Of a DNA stretch of 64,000 nt, positions 51,468 through 60,736 are shown piece after piece. Location: positions 1,984,001 through 2,048,000 of the forward strand of contig NZ_JAGIOD010000001.1 of NCBI RefSeq assembly GCF_017876545.1, read 5' to 3'. The notes beneath the pieces were generated by a model. The model searched no databases. It was not told the DNA's origin and worked only from the letters and a program-made list of their open reading frames with translations. How positions within the stretch are numbered: position 1 is the stretch's first letter; each line of letters starts with the position of its first letter. The stretch comes from Brachybacterium sacelli. GTDB lineage: Bacteria > Actinomycetota > Actinomycetes > Actinomycetales > Dermabacteraceae. The position numbers and the translations under genes are program-made.

Positions 51468-53021
51468 ATGTACAACCTCTCCCTCGTGCTGGAGGACAGC
51501 GCCCGTTCCGCCCCGGACCATCCGGCGCTCGTGCTGGGCGAGCTGAGCCTCAGCTATGCGCAGGTCGACGCGGCGGCGAACCAGGTCGCGAATCTGCTGG
51601 TCTCCCTCGGCGTGGCCCCCGGGGACCGGGTCGCGCTCACCTGTCCCAACCTGCCGCAGTTCCCGATCGTCTACTTCGGGATCCTCAAGGCCGGTGCCGT
51701 GGTGGTGCCGCTGAACGTGCTGAACAAGGCCCGCGAGGTCACCTACTTCCTCGACGACGCCGAAGCGAAGGTCTTCTTCTGCTTCGAGGGCAGCGAGGAC
51801 CTTCCGATCGGGAGGTACGGGCATGACGGGGCCCGCGCCGCGGCCGCCCCGCCGCACCTGGTGCTGATGACCGCCGACCCGTCGGCCCCCGCTCCGCTCG
51901 AGGGCGTGCCCACCCTCTCCGCATCGCTCGCGGAGATGCCCGACTCCTTCGCGACGGTGCAGGCGCAGGAGACCGATACCGCGGTGGTCCTCTACACCTC
52001 CGGCACCACGGGGCGGCCCAAGGGAGCCGAGCTCAGCCACTCCAACCAACTGATGAACGCCCTGACCTGCAACCGGCTCTTCCGCTCCGCGCCGGGGACG
52101 GATACGCATCTGGTGGCACTTCCCCTGTTCCACACCTTCGGCGCGACGGTGGACATGAACGCCGGGTTCTCGATGGGCGCGACTCTGGTGCTGCTGCCCC
52201 GCTTCGAGGCGCAGCAGGCGCTGGAGCTGCTGGTCCGCCACCGCGTGACCCGCTTCGCGGGCGTGCCCACGATGTGGTGGGGCCTGCTGCACGCCCTCGA
52301 GAACGGCGCCGACGCGCGCGGCCTCTCCGAGCACCTGCGCCTCGGCGTCTCCGGTGGGGCCCCGCTGCCGGTCGAGATCCTCGAGGCCGTGCGCGAACGG
52401 CTCGGGGTCTCGATCATGGAGGGCTACGGGCTCTCGGAGACCTCGCCCGTGGCCAGCTTCTCCCTGGCCGAGACGCCGCGACCCGGCTCCATCGGGGTGC
52501 CGGTCTGGGGCGTCGAGATGCGGCTGATCGACCCCGTCGACCCGGACTGGGCCGAGGTCACCGACCCCGGCGCGGTGGGCGAGCTGACGGTGCGCGGCCA
52601 CAACGTGATGAGCGGATACCTGAACCGTCCCGAGGAGACGGCGGAGGTGATGCGCGAGGGCTGGTTCCGCACCGGGGACCTGGCCCGGAAGGACGAGGAG
52701 GGTTTCTATTACGTCGTCGACCGCTCGAAGGACATGATCGTGCGCGGCGGGTACAACGTGTATCCGCGCGAGCTCGAGGAGGTGCTGATCTCCCACCCGG
52801 AGGTCTCGCTCGCCGCGGTCGTCGGGGTCAGCGACGAGCGCGTCGGCGAGGAGGTGAGGGCCTACGTGATCCTCGAGGACGGCGCCGAGCTCACCGCCGA
52901 GGAGCTGCGCGCCTGGGGCGCGGAGCAGATGGCGGCCTACAAGTATCCGCGCGAGGTGGTGATCGTCGACGAGCTGCCGATGACCTCGACGGGCAAGATC
53001 CTCAAGCGCGAGCTGCGCTGA
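51468..53021 (+). CDS. Fatty-acid/acyl-CoA synthetase (AMP-forming)
   Basis: 517 residues, ANL superfamily. Seen: P-loop YTSGTTGRPKGAELSHSN, GYGLSETSP, GWFRTGDLARKDEEGFYYVVDR (Asp for ribose), KDMIVRGGYNVYPRELE, and the C-terminal catalytic lysine in TSTGKILKREL. Activates a carboxylic acid to acyl-AMP and then acyl-CoA; resemblance is to long-chain fatty acid ligases. GAAGGAG precedes the ATG. Monocistronic, convergent with the rhodanese gene. Confidence 0.93.
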   Translation: MYNLSLVLEDSARSAPDHPALVLGELSLSYAQVDAAANQVANLLVSLGVAPGDRVALTCPNLPQFPIVYFGILKAGAVVVPLNVLNKAREVTYFLDDAEAKVFFCFEGSEDLPIGRYGHDGARAAAAPPHLVLMTADPSAPAPLEGVPTLSASLAEMPDSFATVQAQETDTAVVLYTSGTTGRPKGAELSHSNQLMNALTCNRLFRSAPGTDTHLVALPLFHTFGATVDMNAGFSMGATLVLLPRFEAQQALELLVRHRVTRFAGVPTMWWGLLHALENGADARGLSEHLRLGVSGGAPLPVEILEAVRERLGVSIMEGYGLSETSPVASFSLAETPRPGSIGVPVWGVEMRLIDPVDPDWAEVTDPGAVGELTVRGHNVMSGYLNRPEETAEVMREGWFRTGDLARKDEEGFYYVVDRSKDMIVRGGYNVYPRELEEVLISHPEVSLAAVVGVSDERVGEEVRAYVILEDGAELTAEELRAWGAEQMAAYKYPREVVIVDELPMTSTGKILKRELR

Positions 53022-53048
53022 GGGTCCGCGAGCGCGCGGGCCCTCAGC

Positions 53049-53492
53049 TCAGCTCACCTGGCGGGTGGGCTCCTCCGCGAGGGGCAGGCCGGCCTCCGCA
53101 TGGGCCCGGAAGCCGCCGACCAGATCGGTGGCCCGGTGGAACCCGAGATCGCGCAGGTCGCGGGCGGCGAGCGAGGAGTAGTACCCCTCATTGCAGACCA
53201 CGACCACGAGGTCGTCGTACTCCGGGCCCGCGTCCATGCGGTGCTCGCCGGCCGGATCCAGCCGCCACTCGAGCACGAGGCGGTCGATGACGGTGGCGCC
53301 GGGGAGGTGCCCTTCGGCCTCACGGGTGGCCGCGGGCCGGATGTCGAGCACGTGGCCGCCCTGCTCGAGCAGGGCGGGGAGATCGTTCGCCTCGACGCGC
53401 TCCACGCCCTGACGGGCGGCGGAGAGGATCTCGTCGATGCTGTGCCGCGTGGGTGCCTCTGCCCGGCGCCGACCGGCGTTGCCCTCGGTCAC
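53049..53492 (-). CDS. Rhodanese-like domain protein
   Basis: 147 residues, one rhodanese domain (~40-140): HVLDIRPAATREAEGHLPGATVIDR and the active loop VVVVCNEGYYSSLAARDL with the catalytic Cys. Transfers sulfur or acts as a thiol carrier. The GTG start overlaps the stop of the DEAD-box helicase by 4 bp, so it is made from the same mRNA. Why a rhodanese should be coupled to a helicase is not clear; tRNA thiolation is one possible link, purely inferred. Confidence 0.9.
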   Translation of the reverse strand: MTEGNAGRRRAEAPTRHSIDEILSAARQGVERVEANDLPALLEQGGHVLDIRPAATREAEGHLPGATVIDRLVLEWRLDPAGEHRMDAGPEYDDLVVVVCNEGYYSSLAARDLRDLGFHRATDLVGGFRAHAEAGLPLAEEPTRQVS

Positions 53493-55039
53493 CGGTTGCG
53501 TCCCGAGGAGAAGGCCGCCAGGCCCCCGCCCGAGTTCCCACCCCGGGAGCCCTCGGAGCTCGTGGAGTAGCGCGCGGGAGCGCCCTCGCGGCGTCCTCCG
53601 CCGCTGCGGGCGGGGCGACCCTCGCCGCCCTGACCGCCGCGGCCACCGGAGCGCCGCTGGCCACCGGAGCGGCCCTGGCCGCCTTGGCGGCCCTGCCGGC
53701 CCTGGTCGTCCTGGCCGTTGCGTCGGCCGCCGCCCTCACCGGAGCCGCGTCCCTGGCCGCCGGAGCGTCCGCGGCCGCCGCCCTGGCCGCCACGGCCGCC
53801 GCGGCCACCCTGACCGCCGGAGCGCTGCGGACGCTCGGCCGGGGCGGGTTCACGGGGCTCGTGCATCTCGACGCGCTCACCGGGGGCGAGCTGCGAGAGC
53901 ACGGGGGAGGCGGGGACCACGTCGCGGTGGACGGCGGGCTTGATGCCGGCCTTGCGCATGAGGTCGCTGACGTCGCGCTTCTGCTCCGGGGTCTGCACGG
54001 TGATCACGGTGCCGGACTCGCCGGCGCGCGCGGTGCGGCCCGAGCGGTGCAGGTACGCCTTGTGCTCGACGGGCGGATCGGCGTGGACCACGAGGGCCAC
54101 CTCGTCGACGTGGATGCCGCGGGCGGCGATGTCGGTGCAGACCATGGTGGTCGCGCTGCCGGAGCCGAAGGCCTCGAGGTTCCGGGTGCGGGCGTTCTGC
54201 GAGAGATTGCCGTGGAGGTCGACGGCGTCCACCCCGCGGGCACTGAGCTTGCGGGCGAGGTTCTTCGCCCCGTACTTCGTGCGGGTGAACATGATGGTGC
54301 GGCCCGGGGCGGCGGCGAGGTCGCGCAGCACGTCGAAGCGTGTGGCGGCATCGACCTCGAGCACGTGGTGCTCCATGGTGCCGACGGGGCTGGAGGCCGG
54401 GTCCGCCGAATGGGTGACGGGCTCGTGCAGGAACTGCTTGACCAGCTTGTTGACGCCGGAGTCGAGGGTGGCGGAGAAGAGCATCCGCTGCCCCTTCTTG
54501 GGCGTGGCCTCGAGGATCCGGCGCACCATCGGCAGGAAGCCCATGTCGGCCATGTGGTCGGCCTCGTCGATGACGGTGATCTCGATGGCGCTGAGATCCG
54601 CATGTCCCTGACCCATCAGGTCGAGCAGGCGGCCCGGGCAGGCGATGAGCACGTCGATACCGCCGGTGAGGGCGTTCACCTGGGGGTTCTGGCCCACGCC
54701 GCCGAAGACGACGGCGCTGCGCAGGCCGGTGGCGGCCTCGAGGGGCTTCAGGGAGTCGGCGAGCTGGGAGGCCAGCTCACGGGTCGGGGCCAGGATCAGC
54801 GAGCGGGGGCGACGGGCCGCTCGGCGGCGCGGCGTTTCGAGCAGGCGGGCGACCAGAGGCAGCAGGAAGGCGTAGGTCTTGCCCGAGCCGGTGCGGCCGC
54901 GGCCCAGGACGTCGCGCCCGGTCAGCGAGTCCGGCAGCGTCGCGGCCTGGATGGGGGTGGGCTGGATGATGCCGCGGGGCGCGAGTGCGTCGACCAGGGC
55001 GGAGGGCACGCCGAGGCGTGCGAAGTCGGGGGAGGTCAC
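53489..55039 (-). CDS. DEAD-box RNA helicase with RGG-rich tail
   Basis: 516 residues. Core motifs: Q motif IIQPTPIQAATLP, I GRGRTGSGKT, Ia PTRELASQ, II VIDEADHMADMGF, III SATLD, V DIAARGIHVDEV, VI HRSGRTARAG. The last ~130 residues are low complexity, Gly/Arg/Gln-rich with many RGG, GGRG and GGQG repeats, which bind RNA and can drive condensates. Likely role: ribosome assembly or mRNA turnover, especially in the cold. GTG start 55039. The rhodanese gene is translationally coupled downstream. Confidence 0.95.
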   Translation of the reverse strand: MTSPDFARLGVPSALVDALAPRGIIQPTPIQAATLPDSLTGRDVLGRGRTGSGKTYAFLLPLVARLLETPRRRAARRPRSLILAPTRELASQLADSLKPLEAATGLRSAVVFGGVGQNPQVNALTGGIDVLIACPGRLLDLMGQGHADLSAIEITVIDEADHMADMGFLPMVRRILEATPKKGQRMLFSATLDSGVNKLVKQFLHEPVTHSADPASSPVGTMEHHVLEVDAATRFDVLRDLAAAPGRTIMFTRTKYGAKNLARKLSARGVDAVDLHGNLSQNARTRNLEAFGSGSATTMVCTDIAARGIHVDEVALVVHADPPVEHKAYLHRSGRTARAGESGTVITVQTPEQKRDVSDLMRKAGIKPAVHRDVVPASPVLSQLAPGERVEMHEPREPAPAERPQRSGGQGGRGGRGGQGGGRGRSGGQGRGSGEGGGRRNGQDDQGRQGRQGGQGRSGGQRRSGGRGGQGGEGRPARSGGGRREGAPARYSTSSEGSRGGNSGGGLAAFSSGRNR

Positions 55040-55329
55040 GGAGATCCGTTCTGAAGATGCAGATCCCGCCCGATGCGTCTGGTCCCCGAGCGCAGCCGTG
55101 GCGATCGCTGCGGGTCCTCGCTGTCACCACCGTGCGGTGGGACCTGTGCCGCGGCGGGACGACGGCACGCTGGGTCCACCGTAGACCCGGCTCTGTCCAG
55201 GGGGAACGATCGGCCCCTCGGATGTGAGATACACCTGCCCCAGGGGCGGGCCGAGTGGCGGATAAGGTTCTGAGGTCAGTTGGTGCGGGCCCGGGCACGA
55301 CTCGGGGACTACGGCGGAAGGAGCCGGTG

Positions 55330-56376
55330 ATGGCGCGCAGGGTGAGCATCAAGGACGTCGCGCAGCGAGCCGGGGTGTCCTGGAAGACGGTCTCGAACGT
55401 CGTCAACGAGCGCCCCGTGGTCCGAGCCGACACCCGCGCGAAGGTGCTCACCGCCATCGAGGAGCTCGGCTACGTGCCCAACCACGTCGGTCGGGAGCTG
55501 CGCGGTGGCCCCACCCGATCGATCGCCCTGGTGGTGCCGGAGCTGCAGAACCCCTACTTCGCCCGCCTGGCCGAGCTGATGCAGGCCGGCGCCCGGCAGC
55601 GCGGCTACACCGTCAGCGTCGAGGTCTCCCTGCACAACGCCGCGACCGAGCGCGCCCACGTGCGCGGCCGCACCGCGCGGCCCGTGGACGCGGTGGTGAT
55701 CTCCCCGTCCGCCCTCGACCCGGCGGATCTGCTGGACCGGGCCTCCGGGCCTCCCGTGGTGCTGCTGGGGGAGACCCTCCCGGCCGCGGCGGGCGTGGTC
55801 CACGTCGCGATCGACAACGTCTCCTCGGCCGCCGACGTGGTGCGCCACCTGGTCGCCGGCGGTCACCGTCGGCTGCTCTTCCTGGGCGCCGAGGACGCCG
55901 TGCGCTCGACCGGGACGGACCGGCTGGCGGGCTTCCGTGCGGCGACCCGCTTCGCCGATCTCCCGCAGGACCCCTCTCTCGTGCGCGGCGTCGGGGAGTG
56001 GACGCGCGAGGCAGGGCGCGACGCCGTCCTGACCGCTCTCGAGGAAGGGGCTCGGTTCGACGCGGTGGTGGCCGGCAACGACATGCTCGCCGTCGGGGCG
56101 CTCGCCGCCCTGCACGCCCGCGGTCTCGAGGTGCCCGGGGACGTCGCCGTGGTCGGCTGGGACGACACCGCGGAAGTGGCGTGGACCCGACCGTCGCTGA
56201 CCTCGATCGCCCCCGACCTCGACGCCCTCATCGCCGCCGCCCTCGACGCCGCGATCTCCGGGACGGAGCGCAGCGGTACGAGCCCGGCGCACGAGGGCGC
56301 CGAGACCGTGATCGCGCATCGTCTGATCGAGCGGGAGTCCACGCGCCCGCTCTCGCCGGCCGACGGAAACTCCTGA
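55330..56376 (+). CDS. LacI-family transcriptional regulator
   Basis: 348 residues. DNA-binding head VSIKDVAQRAGVSWKTVSNVVNE with hinge ELGYVPNHVGRELRGG, then a sugar-binding periplasmic-protein-like domain (IALVVPELQNPYFARLAELM; FDAVVAGNDMLAVGALAALH; DVAVVGWDD). ATG 55330 has GGAAGGAG upstream. It lies just before a GH2 glycosidase in the same direction and is the likely local repressor. Effector unknown, perhaps a beta-galactoside or beta-glucuronide. Confidence 0.94.
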   Translation: MARRVSIKDVAQRAGVSWKTVSNVVNERPVVRADTRAKVLTAIEELGYVPNHVGRELRGGPTRSIALVVPELQNPYFARLAELMQAGARQRGYTVSVEVSLHNAATERAHVRGRTARPVDAVVISPSALDPADLLDRASGPPVVLLGETLPAAAGVVHVAIDNVSSAADVVRHLVAGGHRRLLFLGAEDAVRSTGTDRLAGFRAATRFADLPQDPSLVRGVGEWTREAGRDAVLTALEEGARFDAVVAGNDMLAVGALAALHARGLEVPGDVAVVGWDDTAEVAWTRPSLTSIAPDLDALIAAALDAAISGTERSGTSPAHEGAETVIAHRLIERESTRPLSPADGNS

Positions 56377-56498
56377 CCACCTCCGTTTCCCACGTTGCAC
56401 ATCGAGCTGGGGTGCGCTTGACTGGAGCCTGTCCGATCCGTGCCGGCGCCCTGCGCCGGTGACTCAGCGCCGAGCCCCACCGACTCCAGGAGCCGTTC
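56377..56498 (+). promoter_or_regulatory. Intergenic control region before the GH2 gene
   Basis: 122 bp. TTGACT (56418-56423) could be a -35 box, with no clear -10. A perfect small hairpin CCGGCGC-CCT-GCGCCGG (56443-56459) lies ~40 bp before the start and would be in the mRNA leader. No clear LacI palindrome with a central CG was found. Confidence 0.35.
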
Positions 56499-58454
56499 GT
56501 GAACGCCCAGTCCCCCGCCCTGCCGCAGCACCTCAGCTCCCTGTTCTCCCGGGCCGACGAACTCGCGGCGCACCTCGACGCCCCGCTGTCGGCGATCACC
56601 GACGTGCCGCGTCCGGAGCACCCCCGTCCGCAGCTGCACCGCCCCACCTGGCTGACCCTCAACGGCACCTGGCAGTTCGAGATCGACCAGGGCGACTCCG
56701 GCCGCGACCGGGGGCTGCTCGAGCGCGAGCTCGAGGAGTCGATCACGGTGCCGTTCGCGCCGGAGACCGAGGCCTCCGGCATCGGGAACCGCGACTTCCT
56801 CGAGGCCGTCTGGTACCGCCGCAGCGTCACCGTTCCCGCCGGGTGGGAGGGGCTGCGCCCGATCCTGCGTTTCGAGGCGGTCGACCACGACGCGACCGTC
56901 TGGGCGAACGGCGTCGAGGTGGCCCGCCACCGCGGCGGCTTCACCCCCTTCTCCGCGGACCTCTCGCAGGTGCCGGACGTCGGCCCCGGCCGCGAGGTCG
57001 AGATCGTGGTGCGCGCCCGCGACCCCCACGACGAGCCGCAGGCCCGCGGCAAGCAGTCCCACGAGTTCCGCCCCACCGCCGCGAACTACCACCGCACCAC
57101 CGGCATCTGGCAGAGCGTGTGGCTCGAGGGTGTCCCGACCGACGAGATCCGCTCCCTGCGGATCCTCCCGTCGCTCGCGGGCCGTTCCTTCTCGATCGAC
57201 GTGCCGCTCTCGCGCACCACGAAGGGCACCAGGCTCGAGGTGGTGGCCTCCGTGCCCGGCGGCGAGGAGGTGGCCCGCGCCGAGGTGCGCGCCGGTCTCG
57301 ACCTCGCCCCGCACCTCGAGCTCGTCGTCCCCGAGGGCGCCGTGCGCATCTGGGGCCCGGGTGCGCCCGAGCTCTACGCCCTCCGCGTGCGCCTGCTGGA
57401 CTCCGACGGCGGGGTGCTCGACGAGGTCGGCTCCTATGCGGGCCTGCGCTCGACCTCGCTCAACGCCCATGAGTTCCGGATCAACGGCGAGAAGGTCTTC
57501 CAGCGCCTCGTGCTCGACCAGGGGTACTGGGAGGAGTCGTTCATGACCGCTCCCGAGGACGGCTCGCTCACCACCGACATCCGCCTCTCCCTGGAGGCCG
57601 GCTTCAACGGTGCGCGCCTGCACCAGAAGGTCTTCGAGCAGCGGATGCTCTTCTGGTCGGACCTGCACGGCTACCTCACCTGGGGCGAGTTCGGCGACTG
57701 GGGTGTCCAGGGCTTCGGGCCGGCGGGCGACAACCAGCAGCCCACCGCGACCTTCATCGGTCAGTGGATCGAGGCTCTGCAGCGGGATATCAACCACCCC
57801 TCGATCGTCGGCTGGTGCCCCCTGAACGAGACCCACCAGATCCTCCACGACCGGCTGACCCAGCTCGACGCGGTGACCCAGGCGATGTACGACGCCACCA
57901 AGCTCGCCGATCCCAGCCGGCCGGTGCTCGACGCCTCCGGGTACAGCCATCGCGTGCGCGGCGCCGACGTCTACGACTCCCACTCCTACGAGCAGGATCC
58001 GGAGCGCTTCCGCGAGGAGCAGTCCGGCCTGGCAGCGGGGGAGCCCTTCGCCAACCGCCGCGAGCTGGGCCCCGACGAGTTCCCCTTCGCCGACGGCACC
58101 TTCTCCCTGCCCTACGCCGGTCAGCCCTACTTCGTCTCGGAGTACGGCGGCATCTGGTGGAACGAGGAGGAGGCGAAGCGGGCCGCGGAGGCGGACCGCG
58201 CAGGGAACAACGCCGCCGAGTCCTGGGGCTACGGGCAGCGCATCCTCAGCGAGGAGGAGCTGTACGAGCGATTCGAGGGGCTCACCCGCGTGCTGCTCGA
58301 GGACCCGCTCATGTTCGGCTACTGCTACACGCAGGTCACCGACGTGTTCCAGGAGAAGAACGGCGTGGTCGACTTCGCCCGCGGTCGCAAGCTGGACCTC
58401 TCCCGCCTGCGCGCCGTCCAGGAGAGGACCGCCGCGTACGAGCGGGACTCCTGA
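56499..58454 (+). CDS. Glycoside hydrolase family 2 (beta-galactosidase/beta-glucuronidase-like)
   Basis: 651 residues: N-terminal sugar-binding jelly roll (~45-220; WYRRSVTVPAGW; FEAVDHDATVWANGVEVARH), an immunoglobulin-like domain, and the TIM barrel with acid/base Glu in GWCPLNETH and nucleophile Glu in YFVSEYGGIWW. No signal peptide, so cytoplasmic. Size and the NET motif are closer to small GH2 enzymes than to LacZ. Exact sugar (galactoside, glucuronide, mannoside) cannot be told. GTG start with CCAGGAG upstream; co-directional with the LacI gene. Confidence 0.92.
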   Translation: MNAQSPALPQHLSSLFSRADELAAHLDAPLSAITDVPRPEHPRPQLHRPTWLTLNGTWQFEIDQGDSGRDRGLLERELEESITVPFAPETEASGIGNRDFLEAVWYRRSVTVPAGWEGLRPILRFEAVDHDATVWANGVEVARHRGGFTPFSADLSQVPDVGPGREVEIVVRARDPHDEPQARGKQSHEFRPTAANYHRTTGIWQSVWLEGVPTDEIRSLRILPSLAGRSFSIDVPLSRTTKGTRLEVVASVPGGEEVARAEVRAGLDLAPHLELVVPEGAVRIWGPGAPELYALRVRLLDSDGGVLDEVGSYAGLRSTSLNAHEFRINGEKVFQRLVLDQGYWEESFMTAPEDGSLTTDIRLSLEAGFNGARLHQKVFEQRMLFWSDLHGYLTWGEFGDWGVQGFGPAGDNQQPTATFIGQWIEALQRDINHPSIVGWCPLNETHQILHDRLTQLDAVTQAMYDATKLADPSRPVLDASGYSHRVRGADVYDSHSYEQDPERFREEQSGLAAGEPFANRRELGPDEFPFADGTFSLPYAGQPYFVSEYGGIWWNEEEAKRAAEADRAGNNAAESWGYGQRILSEEELYERFEGLTRVLLEDPLMFGYCYTQVTDVFQEKNGVVDFARGRKLDLSRLRAVQERTAAYERDS

Positions 58455-58511
58455 GGTCGCTGCCACGGTAATTCCCGTGACGGCCCGGGTGCTCTGGTCC
58501 ACGATGAGCCC

Positions 58512-59273
58512 ATGGTCGATCAATCACGCCTGTGGGACGCGCACGCCGCCGCCGAGTACGACACCCCCGGGAAGGGGATGTTCGCCCCGGAGGTACTGGG
58601 CCCGACGGTCGAGGTCCTGCGCGATCTCGCCGCCGGCGGAGCCGCCCTGGAGCTCGCGGTCGGCACCGGCCGCGTCGCGATCCCGCTGCGTGAGGCCGGC
58701 GTCGAGGTCACCGGGATCGAGCTCTCGGAGGCGATGATCGCGCGGCTGCGCGAGAAGGCCGATCCCGCCGCCCTGCCGGTGGTCGCGGGTGACATGACCA
58801 CCGCGAGCGCAGGGGAGGGGTTCTCGCTCGTCTATCTCGTGTTCAACACGATCGGGAACGTCCTCACCCAGGAACAGCAGGTCGAGTGCTTCCGCAATGC
58901 CGCCCGGCATCTCGCCCCCGGCGGCTGCTTCGTGATCGAGCTGACGGTGCCCGATCTGCGTTCTCTCACGCCTGGCACCGGCGGCACCCTCGAGCACTCC
59001 GAGCGCGGATACCTGCTGGTGGACACCTACGACACCCTCGCCCAGATCCTCGTCTCCCATCACCTGCGCTTCGATCCCCGGGTCGACGGCTCGCGGGAGG
59101 CGAGCATCGACCGCACCCCGCAGCGCTACGTCTGGCCCGCCGAGCTCGATCTCATGGCCCAGCTGGCCGGCTTCACCCGCGAGTCCCGCTGGGCCGGCTG
59201 GGACCGCTCGGAGTTCACCGCCGACTCCCGCAGCCACGTGTCGGTCTACCGGCTCCCTACACTTGAGCGGTGA
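58512..59273 (+). CDS. Class I SAM-dependent methyltransferase
   Basis: 253 residues. SAM motif I LELAVGTGRVAIPL (the second Gly of the usual GxGxG is Thr-Gly), acidic loop VTGIELSEAMIARL, motif for substrate side LVYLVFNTIGNVL, and HLAPGGCFVIEL. A Methyltransf_25-like protein; substrate unknown. CACGAT lies 6 nt upstream of the ATG without a ribosome site. The following GNAT gene overlaps its stop by 4 bp, so the two enzymes may modify the same molecule. Confidence 0.9.
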   Translation: MVDQSRLWDAHAAAEYDTPGKGMFAPEVLGPTVEVLRDLAAGGAALELAVGTGRVAIPLREAGVEVTGIELSEAMIARLREKADPAALPVVAGDMTTASAGEGFSLVYLVFNTIGNVLTQEQQVECFRNAARHLAPGGCFVIELTVPDLRSLTPGTGGTLEHSERGYLLVDTYDTLAQILVSHHLRFDPRVDGSREASIDRTPQRYVWPAELDLMAQLAGFTRESRWAGWDRSEFTADSRSHVSVYRLPTLER

Positions 59274-60265
59274 CCACCGCGAACTCCCTCACCTGGACCC
59301 CGCTCTCCCTCGAGGACGTGCCGGCGCTGACGGCGCTGCTGAACCGCGTTGATCAGGCTGATGACCTCGGTGAACCGGCTGAGGAGCCGAGCACCCGGGA
59401 GTGGCTGACCCTGCCCGGGCGGGACCTTGCTCTGGACTCTCTCGCCGTGCGTGACGGGGACGACCTCGTGGCCGTCTCCCTGGCCGACGTCCACCTCCGC
59501 CTCGACCGCGACGGCCGGGCGCGCTGCCAGCTGCTCGGGACGGTCGATCCCGCGTACCGCCGTCAGGGCCTCGGCGCGGCGCTGTTCGAGCACGGGGAGC
59601 GCCGCGCCGCCGAACTGGCGACCGCACGGCACCCCGGCGCCCCTGCCGTCTACCGCACCTCCGGTGGCCGCGATCCCGAGGCGGACTCCGATCCGTCGGC
59701 CCCGCTGACCGGTGGCGCCGACGTGCGCCCGCTCCTCGAGCGCCGCGGCTACCGACGGGTACGAAGCTGGCTGTCCATGACCCGTGAGCTGCCCGGCGCC
59801 GGGCTGCCCGTCACCGACCCCGAAGGAGCGCGTGTCAGCGCCCCGTCCGACACAGAGCGTGAGGCCACCCGCCTCGCCCACCTCGCCGCCTTCGCCGACC
59901 ACTGGGGCTCGGCCCCGATCGGCGAGGAGCGCTGGAACATGCTGTGGTCCTCGCACACCGCTCGTCGCGAGCTGTCGACGATCGCCGTGGACCGTGACGG
60001 CACCGTGCTCGCCTACGTGATCGCGGCAGAGGAGAGACCGGGAGTGCTCTACTTCGCGCTGGTCGGCACGCGTCCCGAAGCCCGCGGTCGCGGGCTCGCC
60101 CGCGCCGTCGTCGCCCGCACCCTCGGGGCCGCCGTGCAGGCCGGGTACGCCCTCGCCGAGCTCGAGGTCGACGCCGAGAGTCTCACCGGCGCCACCCGGC
60201 TCTACGAGGCCCTGGGCTTCGCCCGGGACGCCGTCCATTCCACCTATGAGAAGCCGGTGGCCTGA
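59270..60265 (+). CDS. GNAT-family acetyltransferase with two GNAT-like halves
   Basis: 331 residues. Both halves show acetyl-CoA-loop-like sequences: VDPAYRRQGLGAALFEHG in the first and VGTRPEARGRGLARAVVARTLGAA in the second, followed by ATRLYEALGFARDAVHSTY. Tandem GNAT folds of this length resemble mycothiol synthase-like proteins, but I cannot claim MshD. GTG start overlaps the methyltransferase stop by 4 bp. Confidence 0.87.
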   Translation: MTTANSLTWTPLSLEDVPALTALLNRVDQADDLGEPAEEPSTREWLTLPGRDLALDSLAVRDGDDLVAVSLADVHLRLDRDGRARCQLLGTVDPAYRRQGLGAALFEHGERRAAELATARHPGAPAVYRTSGGRDPEADSDPSAPLTGGADVRPLLERRGYRRVRSWLSMTRELPGAGLPVTDPEGARVSAPSDTEREATRLAHLAAFADHWGSAPIGEERWNMLWSSHTARRELSTIAVDRDGTVLAYVIAAEERPGVLYFALVGTRPEARGRGLARAVVARTLGAAVQAGYALAELEVDAESLTGATRLYEALGFARDAVHSTYEKPVA

Positions 60266-60275
60266 CGCCGCCCCC

Positions 60276-60311
60276 TTGACGCCATGGCGCCCGCTGTCCA
60301 TAGTGACTATG
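60276..60311 (+). promoter_or_regulatory. Promoter and GntR operator of the ABC operon
   Basis: TTGACG (60276-60281), 17 bp, then CATAGT (60299-60304) as -10. The perfect palindrome CATAGT-G-ACTATG (60299-60311) covers the -10. The first gene of the operon is a YtrA-type GntR repressor, so autoregulation through this palindrome is likely. Confidence 0.68.
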
Positions 60312-60355
60312 TACAGTAGATGCAGTCAGTCGGTCGGTGACGGAGGAGGGCGCGG

Positions 60356-60736
60356 ATGCACATTCCGCTCGACCCCTCCGCCCCCGAGCCGATCTACGAG
60401 CAGATCCGCGCCTGTCTCGCCGACGCGATCCTGCGCGGTGATCTCGCCTCGGGCGATCCGCTGCCCTCGATCCGCATTCTCGCCCGCGACCTCCGCGTCA
60501 GCGTCATCACCACCACCCGCGCCTACAACGAACTGGTCGCCGACGGCCTGGTCGACGCGGTGCGCGGCAAGGGGGTGTTCGTCCGTGCCCAGGAGAGGGA
60601 CCAGGTGCGCCGACGCGCCCTGGAGCGCATCGACAGCGCGCTCGCCGACGCCGTCAGCGCCGCCCGCACCGGGGGCATCGGGGCCGACGAGCTCCGTGAC
60701 CGGCTCGCCCACGCCCTCGATGAGGAGAACCGATGA
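60356..60736 (+). CDS. GntR-family regulator, YtrA subfamily
   Basis: 126 residues: winged helix (PIYEQIRACLADAILRGDLASG; LPSIRILARDLRVSVITTTRAY; VRGKGVFV) plus a short ~50-residue helical tail with no ligand domain, typical of YtrA regulators that control adjacent ABC transporters. GGAGGG precedes the ATG. Its stop overlaps the ABC ATPase start (ATGA). Confidence 0.93.
   Translation: MHIPLDPSAPEPIYEQIRACLADAILRGDLASGDPLPSIRILARDLRVSVITTTRAYNELVADGLVDAVRGKGVFVRAQERDQVRRRALERIDSALADAVSAARTGGIGADELRDRLAHALDEENR

Noticed and set aside
49944..52796. CDF transporter frame extended through the ArsR and acyl-CoA ligase regions
   Set aside because: The frame is open far upstream but overlaps two real genes; the transporter starts at 50927 where it overlaps the ArsR stop.
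55863..58523. Open frame of 886 codons antisense to the LacI and GH2 genes
   Set aside because: Spans two well-supported genes on the other strand and has no recognisable domain.
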